A stretch of DNA of 64,000 nt from Mimachlamys varia (taxonomy: Eukaryota; Mollusca; Bivalvia; Pectinida; Pectinidae). Numbering within the stretch: the stretch's first letter is position 1; each line of letters starts with the position of its first letter. The stretch lies in assembly GCA_947623455.1 (NCBI GenBank), contig OX392542.1:12035625-12099624 (forward strand). Direction: 5' to 3'. Shown here piece by piece: positions 42,801-54,800 of this stretch. The position numbers were made by a program, and so were the translations under genes. Below the pieces are notes generated by a model that was given only the letters and a program-made list of their open reading frames with translations, had not been told where the DNA came from and did no database searches.

Positions 42801-45800
42801 GTCAGTTACCGGTGTCGGTTACTTGTACTTGAGTCAGTTGCCACAGTCAGTTACCGGTGTCGGTTACTTGTACTTGAGTCAGTTGCAACAGTCAGTTACC
42901 GGTGTCGGTTACTTGTACTTGAGTCAGTTACCGCAGTCAGTTACCGGTGTCGGTTACTTGAGTCAGTTACCGGTGTCGGTTACTTGTACTTGAGTCAGTT
43001 ACCGCAGTCAGTTACCGGTGTCGGTTACTTGTACTTGAGTCAGTTACCGCAGTCAGTTACCGGTGTCGGTTACTTGTACTTGAGTCAGTTGCCACAGTCA
43101 GTTACCGGTGTCGGTTACTTGTACTTGAGTCAGTTACCGCAGTCAGTTACCGGTGTCAGTTACTTGAGTCAGTTGCCACAGTCAGTTACCGGTGTCGGTT
43201 ACTTGTACTTGAGTCAGTTATCTGCAGTCAGTTACCGGTGTCGGTTACTTGAGTCAGTTACCGCAGTCAGTTACCGGTGTCAGTTACTTGAGTCAGTTAC
43301 CAAAGTCAGTTAGCGGTGTCAGTTGCCACAGTCAGTTACCAAAGTCAGTTACCGGTGTCGGTTACTTGTACTTGAGTCAGTTACCGCAGTCAGTTACCGG
43401 TGTCAGTTACTTGAGTCAGTTACCACAGTCAGTTACCGGTGTCGGTTACTTGTACTTGAGTCAGTTATCTGCAGTCAGTTACCGGTGTCGGTTACTTGAG
43501 TCAGTTACCGCAGTCAGTTACCGGTGTCAGTTACTTGAGTCAGTTACCGCAGTCAGTTACCGGTGTCGGTTACTTGAGTCAGTTACCGCAGTCAGTTACC
43601 GGTGTCGGTTACTTGAGTCAGTTACCGCAGTCAGTTACCGGTGTCGGTTATTTGAGTCAGTTACCGCAGTCAGTTACCGGTGTCAGTTACTTGAGTCAGT
43701 TACCAGAGTCAGTTACCGGTGTCGGTTACTTGTACTTGAGTCAGTTACCACAGTCAGTTACCGGTGTCGGTTACTTGTACTTGAGTCAGTTACCGCAGTC
43801 AGTTACCGGTGTCGGTTACTTGAGTCAGTTACCGCAGTCAGTTACCGGTGTCATTTACTTGAGTCAGTTACCGCAGTCAGTTACCGGTGTCGGTTACTTG
43901 TACTTGAGTCAGTTACCGCAGTCAGTTACCGGTGTCAGTACTTGAGTCAGTTACCGCAGTCAGTTACCGGTGTCGGTTACTTGAGTCAGTTACCGCAGTC
44001 AGTTACCGGTGTCGGTTACTTGAGTCAGTTACCGCAGTCAGTTACCGGTGTCGATTCCTGGAGAGGCAATGATAAACACCTATACTACACTCTACAAAAC
44101 TTACACCTTATGACTACATTTGGTTAGTGGTAACAGCATGTCAGACACTAGGCCACGTGAACGTCCCAATATATAAGGATTGTACGTCATTTTGGCTGCG
44201 TATACGGTAGTATGCCAGCAGTTGGCAACGGACATATATGGTGCGCGTTGCCGCTCCATATTGAATATGTTCGTTGCCAACTTTAGGCATACTACCGTAT
44301 ACGCAGCCAGAATGAAGTACAATCCTTATATTTACACCATTATTAATTTCCAAGTGTTATACGAAGAAAACAACATTCGAAGCGGGTTGCTACGATGGTA
44401 ATTACGATGGCCGTGGTTGCTAAGATAATATAATCCCTTTGAATTTCATCAATATATTGGTCCGTTTAGAAAATACACATTGAACAACACTATTTTTCTT
44501 CATTATAGCATTTGTAAATTATGTATTAAATAACATTTCTCGCATTTCAAATTTATTTCTTTATTTATAACGGTCGTTAGGTATACGCATTGACACAGTG
44601 GTTTGGTTGTGACGCGGTCCGACGTCAGACGTCACGACTGCAGGGCGCCGCCATGTTTGCGTTACCACCGTCAAAGAATTTCAAATGTGCATTATTGGAA
44701 AAAGAAGTTTACCAGAAACAGTTTATTGTATAATTAAACGGAATGGATTCCATATATGTTCCATGTTTCAAAATCTTGAAGGAACCAAACAATGACCGTT
44801 AGCGAATAGTTATGGTTTTGAAGCGGGAACGACGCCATATTTGAACAAATATCTATCCGCCAAGCCTTTTTTCATTGCGTATACGCTAATATTTTCGCAG
44901 TCAGGGTTTACTAAGCTCAAGAAAGGAAAGATGTAAATATAAAGTTTTACCATGTCCATATTCTATTCTTTGATAGATTTAATGTTTGAATGAACATTCT
45001 ACATATTTCTTATATTATTGTTTTTTTTATCTTATCATTTCCATGCATGTCGATAAATATTGATTTCTTGATTTTTGCTTTTTTTAAGGATCCGCCCAAC
45101 TTTCTGACTGATTTTAAGAACCCGTGTTGGTTTGAAAAGATAAATCTTACAGATGTTCAACAGAAAAACTTACAAAGCATTTGTTTCAAAAATATTGGTA
45201 AAAACAACAAAATATGCAAGACCATTTACAAGCAAAGGCTTCGCTGTCTGCCATATTTTATGCTGATTGGTACACCTAAATCTGGGAGTACAGACCTCTA
45301 TAGACGGATCATAGATCACCCGGATGTGCTCAGTTGTTCAGGGAAAGAACCTCATTGGTGGGCAAGAAAACGAAACAACAGTAAGTACATGTATAATGCA
45401 TCTCAGCAGTAGGAAGAAAATTACACCTAAAGTAATTAAAAAGATACAACTACAGTTAGGAACGATATACTACTACAGTTAGTAACGAGATACAACTACA
45501 GTAAGTAACTAAATATAAATACAGTTGGTAACGGGATACAACTACAGGCAGTAACGAGATACAACTACAGGCAGTAACGAGATACAACTACAGGCAGTAA
45601 CGAGATACAACTACAGGCAGTAACGAGATACAAACTACAGGCAGTAACGAGATACAACTACAGTTAGTAACGAGATACAACTACAGTTAGTAACAGAGAT
45701 ACTACTACAGTTAGTAACGAGATACAACTACAGTTAGTAACGAGATACAACTACAGTTAGTAACGAGATACAACTACAGTTACAGACCCGTACACGTTCG

Positions 45801-48800
45801 CTGTTCCACTTTAAGCGTACCGTTTGCGTAGTATTTCCGTAGCATTTCCGTACCATTACCGTAGCATTTCCGTACCGTTTGCGTAGCATTTCCGTAGCAT
45901 TACCGTAGCATTTGCGTCGCACTACCGTAGCATTACCGTAGCATTTGCGTCGCACTACCGTACCATTTCCGTAGCACTAGCGTCATTTACAAAGCGTTCG
46001 CGAAACGTTCGGTTGGAAATTTTACGGAATAAATCTGACGAAACGAATAGTTCATGTTTTTATAAGCTGCATAAACTCAGAAATTTGTAAATAATCTCAG
46101 TCTCAAAAATTTACAAAACAAAAAACAAGGCTTTTATCAATATGTATGAATCTGACTAAATTTAACATTAAATAAAATAAAATAAAAATATCAAGGTCAT
46201 ATGCCCCAGCCAGTCGGACAACATCGGGCCTCTCCGGCAAGCTCGGAAGAGAATACCCGAGGTGTTCCGACTGATGCCCATGGCTACCTGTCAGCGTACG
46301 TCAGGTCTCTATGACGGAAAAATTTAACACATGTTCCAATATTACCGATATTTGATATTGTTCCCAATTACTTTTAAGGCATGTCTGTTTGTTTCACTCT
46401 CATACCATTATCTTAATGGCAAAGCAAACATTAAAAAACAATCGTACGCATGTGTACACGCTGGATCTCCACATTCGGTTTCAGCACACGTTTCCCAATG
46501 CATTATGGGTATTTCGTTTCGTTTGTATGTGTGATTATGTGGATCCATTTTTATAAAAATCCGTAAATGTGATCGACCGTTTGCAAGCGTCACCCGTAGC
46601 ATTTCCGTACCGTTTGTGTAGCATTTCCGTAGCATTTCCGTACCATTTGAGTAGCACTTCCGTACCGTTCGCGTACCATTTCTGTAGCATTTCCGTACCG
46701 TTTGCGTAGAATTTCCGTATCATTTGAGTAGCATTTCCGAAGCACTTCCGTACCGTTTGCGTCTAAGATGGAACAGCGAACGTGTACGGGTCTGTAGTAA
46801 CGAGATACTACTACAGTTAGTAGCGAGACACAACTACAGTTAGTAACGAGATACTACTACAGTTAGTAACGAGATACAGCTACAGTTAGTAACGATATAT
46901 AATTGCAGTTAGTAATGAATTAAAACTAAAGATATTTACAAGATACAATTACAGTTTGTAACGGGATACAACTACATAAATTGATCTTGTTTGAAACAAG
47001 CTTTTTCATTGGTTTAAAAAATTATGTTATCAGCCCATAAACGTTAAAATTGACGTCGCCTTTATAACGTCGCTTATGATTGGCTGATGCAGCAGCGTAT
47101 TAATTTGTAAGAGAAAAGAGTCCATCGATAAAATGAATTTAGGCAAAGTATAGATTAAATTATAAAGATTAACTTGAATTTATTTTTTATGTTATGGGGT
47201 TATAACACAAAAAACCGGAGTGTTCTCTCATCATAAACCGCTTCGCGGTTCATTTAGAGTATACTCCGTTTTTTGTGTTATACCCCCATGACGTAAAAAA
47301 TGAATTAATCCTTCATTATCAACGAGATACATCTTTTCTTTTTCAGAAGTAACGTTTTCGATGTATGTTGATCGTTTCTCCGAATGTGCTTCTACCCTAC
47401 AGTTTTCTGAAGATGACGAGAAATCTACCCTCGTTACAGGTATAGTTCCCCGTCCTTAGGGTTAATATGTATAGCGAAATGTTCTCAGATGAATGACGTC
47501 ACGATCAATACTGCAATACAACGCAAATGTAAATACTGTATGTAGGCAAATATCAAAACAACTACGCTGCTATAATTGTTGTTCATTACAACAAAAGAAA
47601 AAAATGTTTGGAACGAAAAACCCTAACTTGAATATGTAATTAACATAATCTAACACGAAATTGGCTATGTAATTAATGTAATTTAACACGAAATTGGCTA
47701 TGTAATTAACGTAATTTAACACGAACTTGGCTATGTAATTAACGTAATTTAACACGAACTTGACTATGTAATTAACGTAATTTAACATGAACTTGGCTTT
47801 GTAATTTACGTAATTTAACATGAACTTGGCTATGTTATTAACGTAATTTAACAGGAAATTGGCTATGTTTTTAACGTAATTTAACACGAACTTGGCTATG
47901 TTATAAACGTAATTTAACACAAACTTGGCTATGTAATTAACATAATCTAACACGAAATTGGCTATGTAATTAACATAATCTAACACGAAATTGGCTATGT
48001 TATTAACGTAATTTAACATGAACTTGGCTATGTTATTAACGTAATTTAACACGAACTTGGCTTAGTAATTTACGTAATTTAACATGAACTTGGCTATGTA
48101 ATAAACGTAATTTAACAAGAACTTGGCTATGTTATTAACGTAATGTAACACGAAATTGGCTATGTAATTAACATAATCTAACACGAAATTGGCTATGTAA
48201 TTAACATAAACTAACACGAAATTGGCTATGTGATTAACGTAATTTAACATGAACTTGGCTATGTAATTAACGTAATTTAACACGAACTTGGCTATGTAAT
48301 TAACGTAATTTAACACGAACTTGGCTATGTAATTAACGTAATTTAACATGAACTTGGCTATGTAATTTACGTAATTTAACATGAACTTGGCTATGTAATT
48401 TACGTAATTTAACATGAACTTGGCTATGTAATTTACATAATTTAACATGAACTTGGCTATGTAATTTACGTAATTAAACACGAACTTGGCTATGTAATTA
48501 ACGTAATTTAACACAAACTTGGTTATGTAATTAACGTAATTTAACACGAAATTGGCTATGTAATTAACGTAATTCAACATGAACTTGGCTATGTAATTTA
48601 CGTAATTAAACATGAACTTGGCTATGTTATCAACGTAATTTAACATGAACTTGGCTATGTAATTTACGTAATTAAACACGAACTTGGCTATGTAATTAAC
48701 GTTATTAAACATGAAATTGGCTATGTAATTAACGTAATTTAACATGAACTTGGCTATGTAATTTACGTAATTTAACATGAACTTGGCTATGTAATTTACG

Positions 48801-51800
48801 TAATTTAACATGAACTTGGCTATGTAATTACGTAATTAAACACGAACTTGGCTATGTAATTACGTAATTAAACACGAACTTGGCTATGTAATTTACGTAA
48901 TTTAACATGAACTTGGCTATGTAATTAACGTAATTTAACACAAACTTGGCCATGTAATTTACGTAATTTAACATGAACTTGGCTATGTAATTAACGTAAT
49001 TTAACATGAACTTGGCTATGTAACTAACATAATTTAACATGAACTTGGCTATGTAATTAACGTAATTTAACACAAAATTGGCTATGTAATTTACGTAATT
49101 TAACATGAACTTGGTTATGTAATTAACGTAATTTAACACAAACTTGGTTATGTAATTAACGTAATTTAACACGAAATTGGCTATGTAATTAACGTAATTC
49201 AACATGAACTTGGCTATGTAATTTACGTAATTAAACATGAACTTGGCTATGTTATCAACGTAATTTAACATGAACTTGGCTATGTAATTTACGTAATTAA
49301 ACACGAACTTGGCTATGTAATTAACGTTATTAAACATGAAATTGGCTATGTAATTAACGTAATTTAACACAAACTTGGCTATGTAATTTACGTAATTTAA
49401 CATGAACTTGGCTATGTAATTTACGTAATTTAACATGAACTTGGCTATGTAATTTACGTAATTTAACATGAACTTGGCTATGTAATTACGTAATTAAACA
49501 CGAACTTGGCTATGTAATTACGTAATTAAACACGAACTTGGCTATGTAATTTACGTAATTTAACATGAACTTGGCTATGTAATTAACGTAATTTAACACA
49601 AACTTGGCCATGTAATTTACGTAATTTAACATGAACTTGGCTATGTAATTAACGTAATTTAACATGAACTTGGCTATGTAACTAACATAATTTAACATGA
49701 ACTTGGCTATGTAATTAACGTAATTTAACACAAAATTGGCTATGTAATTTACGTAATTTAACATGAACTTGGTTATGTAATTAACGTAATTTAACACGAA
49801 CTTGGTTATGTAATTAACATTAATTTAACACAAGCTTGGTTATGTAATTAACATTAATTTAACACAAACTTCAAGAAAGCTTATTAATTAACAGACCATT
49901 CTTGATTCTCGTTATCATAATATTATCATTTATATTCATTTTTTTATGAAGCTAAAAGACAACATGTATATACTTCAAAGACTATTGTACGTTTTGTAAA
50001 ATAAAATTATATAATTAGTTGGTATTTCCAATTATTTTTTCACTCGCGCTTCGGTTCAGTAAACAGCTAGAAAGCCAGTTATTATTTACTTGTTTATTTT
50101 TCTGACATTGAGATACGTGGCATTAACTGTTCAGGACGACATGTATTGAAAATAATTTTAATTATAGACAGATAATTAACTTGCCATTTCTAATATATAG
50201 ATAAGATCAAATAAAAAGATAAATAATAGTCAATTAAAGTGTCACGCGTTGATCGACAATGAAATACAAAGCACAGTCATAAAATATACAAGTAAAACGA
50301 TCATTAACCAGCACAATAATTAATTGACTTATGAGACACTAAAAAAACCAAATAGAAAATATATTTAAAGTCAGAAAACGAACTGATATTTAGGTGAAGG
50401 AAGCCAGTCGACCCTCTGGGACAATACTTGGTGGTGGCGCTACTACCCCGAAAACCTCAACGACGAGGAGCCCGGCCTAATCACAGCCAACTTCGTACGT
50501 CACATCCTGCCGAGAGTAAAGTTATTGGTTATTCTTCGAAACCCGGTCGATCGGTAAGTTATGGTATTGCTTCTGATTTATTAATGAATAATTTGATTTT
50601 GTTTGAAACACGATTTTTAATTGCTATTTTTATAAAGTATATCAAGCGACCGAAAAATAAAGGACATGTTTTGATGACACCATAAACAAACTACTACTTG
50701 TTACATAAAAAAATGTTTAACTACATGAAGTGCTACATCGCTGCACTGTCCCATTGACATGTCGTTTGACATATGACCCCCTAAAAAGATTCTTGGTATC
50801 ATGGATGTAGGCCAACATCCGGCTACTGCGCCTAATCAAGCCGAACGAGTTGTATCCCGTTCTCATCCTGCTGAAACCTCATCAATGAATGACGTAAACA
50901 TGATCACAGACCCGCCTTAGCATGCCGTGGTATAATCAGCATCTAAAACATGTCTCGTTTCATTTTAAATTCCTCTTAACTACAGGTTAAGTTGTTCCAG
51001 AATTCCTCCTTGTGAACTGGGACTGTCAGCGTGACGTTACCCCCGCCACCGTCATCGTTACGTCACAATGAGCGTAGTCACAGTACGCGCCAAATTTGAA
51101 ACACGGATGGTGATTGCTTAATGGGTATAACAATGCGCCATTCATAAAAGAGCAGACATGCTCTTATTTAAAATATATATATATATGTTCATCCCGATCC
51201 TACAGAATACACGCATATGCAGACACGTTTAATGTTATGAACGTTACCTAAAGTGGTATGGGTAAAGTTATGACGGTAAAGGAGAATCATACGCGTGCGT
51301 GATTTTCGACGTCTTTACCACAATTTCACGATTTGTTACGAGTTACCACGGATAAACACGAGCAAGTTACACTGTACGTGCATTTGACAAGCTTTTCATG
51401 GCTTGTTACGAATACATTACGGCATGTTACGATTCATCGAAGCTAAACGTGTTAGTCACGACCTGTTTACGTTTTGTTACAATGTAGTAACTTAGTAAGT
51501 TAGTAACGAGTAACTACGAGTCCTTACGTGGTTTTTGTTGGCAAAATGTATTCTCAGTGTAGCATCATTCGACAACTGATATCCAACATGACGTATGATA
51601 GAAAAAGATTATACGTAAAGTATACGTTAATTCATGTGAATCCACGTTACATTTGTAACAATTTAAACCACGTGGTTTACGAGGTAGATCGTAAAGTATA
51701 CGTATATAATTGTAAATAACTCTTAACAACACGCAAAGTGCTCGTAATAGTCAGTAAAGAAACCGTAAACTCACCGTGAACAAATCATAAAACAAACTAT

Positions 51801-54800
51801 TACGATTCATTTACGGATTCTTGCAAGCAATTTGCGGAGGGTTACGCGTTATTGCGACTTGTTTTCGATACTAACGGATTGCTAAGAGTTATTTACGGAA
51901 AAATCAATCCGTGGACAATCGTTAGAATTTTTTTTATTTATCAAAAAATTGTTCTTCTCTCACAGATCTTTACGAGTGTGTGCGAGTTATGCCGAGTTAT
52001 TTACGGAATCCGGCGAGGTATTTACGGATGTTTGCGATTGATTACGGGTTTGCGATCCTCAAGGACTCGTAAGAAAAATCCTAGAGTGTAGTGGGTATTA
52101 CGGCTCACGTTCTATTTCTTTCTTTTAGGCTGTACTCAGGGTATCTATTCTTCAAAAACAATATAAACATATCGGCCGAAGTTTTTCATAGAAGAGCATC
52201 GAACGAAGTGACGAACTTCAACAAGTGTTTAACACAGCATAGTCTTCGGCACTGTGTTTATAAGGTAACCGTTACAATCATTCGTTACTGTGAATACATT
52301 GTAAAAATTACAATCATTCGTCACTGTGACTACAGTATAAAGTTAACAATCATTCGTCACTGTGACTACAATGTAAAGATTACAATCATTCGTCACTATG
52401 ACTAAAGTGAAAAGTTTACAATCATTCGTCACTGTGACTACAGTGTAAAGTTAACACTCACATTCGTCACTGTGACTACAGAGTAAAGATTACAATCATT
52501 CGTCACTGTGACTACAGTGTAAAGATTACAATCATTCGTCACTTTGACTACAGTGTAAATATTACAATCATTCGTCACTGTGACTACAGTGTAAAGATTA
52601 CAATCACATTCGTCACTGTGACAACAGTGTAAAGTTTACAATTATTCGTCACTGTGAGCACAGTGTAAAGTTTACAAGCATTCGCCACTATGACTACAGT
52701 GTAAAGATTACAATCATTTGTTACTGTGACTACAGTGTAAAGATTACAATCATTCGTCTCTGTGACTACAGTGTAAAGTTAACACTCATTCGTCACTGTG
52801 ACTACAGTGTAAAGATTACATGTACAATCATTCGTCAGTGTGACTGGAGTGTAAAGTTTACAATTATTCGTCACTTTGACTACAGTGTAAAGATTACAAT
52901 CATTCGTCACTATGACTACAGTGTAAAGTTTACAATCATTCGTCAATGTGACTACAGTGTAAAGTTAACACTCATTTGTCACTGTGACTACAGTGTAAAG
53001 TTTACAATTATTGGTTACTGTGACTACAGTGTAAAGATTACAATCATTCGTCACTGTGACTACAGTGTTAATATTACAATCATTCGTCACTGTGACTACA
53101 GTGTTAATATTACAATCATGCGTCACTGTGACTACAGTGTAAAGATTACAATCATTCGTCACTGTGACTTCAGTGTAAAGTTAACAATCATTCGTCACCG
53201 TGACTACAGTGTAAATATTACAATCATTCGTCACTTTGACTACAGTGTCAAGTTAACAATCATTCGTCACCGTGACTACAGTGTAAATATTACAATCATT
53301 CGTCACTGTGATTACATTGTAAAGATTACAATCATTCGTCACTGTGACTACAGTGTTAAGTTAACAATCATTCGTCACTGTGACTACAGTGTTAAGTTTA
53401 TAATCATTCGTCACTATGGCAACATTGTAAAGTTAACAATCATTCGTCACTGTGACTACAGTGTTAAGTTTATAATCATTCGTCACTATGGCAACAGTGT
53501 AAAGTTAACAATCATTCGTCACTGTGACTACAGTGTTAAGTTTACAATCATTCGTCACTATGATTACAGTGTTAAATATTACAATCATTCGTCACTGTGG
53601 CTACAGTGTTAAATACTACAATCATTCGTCACTGTGACTACAGTGTAAAAATTACAATCATTCGTCACTGTGACGACAGTGTAAAGTTAACAATCATTCG
53701 TCACTGTGGCTACAGTGTTAAATACTACAATCATTCGTCACTGTGACTACAGTGTTAAGTTTACAATCATTCGTCACTGTGACTACAGTTTAAATATTAC
53801 AATCATTCGTCACTGTGACTACAGTGTAAATATTACAATCATTCGTCACTGTGACTACAGTGTAAATATTACAATCATTCGTCACTGTGACTACAGTGTA
53901 AAGATTACAATCATTCGTCACTGTGACTACAGTGTAAAGATTGCAATCATTCGTCACTGTGACTACAGTGTAAATATTACAATCATTTGTCACTGTGACA
54001 ACAGTGTTAAGATTACAATCATTCGTCACTGTGTCTACAGTGTAAATATTACAATCATTCGTCACTGTGACTACAGTGTAAATATTACAATCATTCGTCA
54101 CTGCAACTACAGTGTAAAGTTAACACTCATTCGTCACTGTGACTACAGTGTTAATATTACAATAATTCGTCACTGTGGCAACAGTGTAAAGTTTACAATC
54201 ATTCGTCACTGTGACTACAGTGTAAATATTACAATTATTCGTCACTGTGGCAACAGTGTAAATATTACAATCATTCGTCACTGCAACTACAGTGTAAAGT
54301 TAACACTCATTCGTCACTGTGACTACAGTGTTAATATTACAATAATTCGTCACTGTGGCAACAGTGTTAAGATTACAATCATTCGTCACTGTGTCTACAG
54401 TGTAAATATTACAATCATTCGTCACTGTGACTACAGTGTAAATATTACAATCATTCGTCACTGCAACTACAGTGTAAAGTTAACACTCATTCGTCACTGT
54501 GACTACAGTGTTAATATTACAATAATTCGTCACTGTGGCAACAGTGTAAAGTTTACAATCATTCGTCACTGTGACTACAGTGTTAATATTACAATAATTC
54601 GTCACTGTGGCAACAGTGTAAAGTTTACAATCATTCGTCACTGTGACTACAGTGTAAATATTACAATCATTCGTCACTGTGACTACAGTGTAAAGATTAC
54701 AATCATTCGTCACTGTGAGCACAGTGTAAAGTTTACAATCATGCGTCACTGTGACAACAATGTTAAGTTTACATTATACTCTTACTACAGTGCATGAGTC

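Noticed and set aside
41890..44127. Plus-strand repeat proteins with a 13-residue period
   Set aside because: Produced by the 39-bp repeat unit; two frames are open at once and there is no flanking coding sequence or splice context.
47570..49797. Minus-strand repeat proteins with an 11-residue period
   Set aside because: Produced by the 33-bp unit inside intron 3 of the sulfotransferase; broken wherever a 32-bp unit occurs.
731..54795. Telomeric or centromeric arrays
   Set aside because: No TTAGGG-type units; units are short and heterogeneous, and many sit inside introns of an intact gene.
53118..54797. Plus-strand open frame of 363 codons with a 12-residue period, and minus-strand counterparts
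   Set aside because: Produced by the 36-bp unit in intron 5; both strands are open simultaneously.
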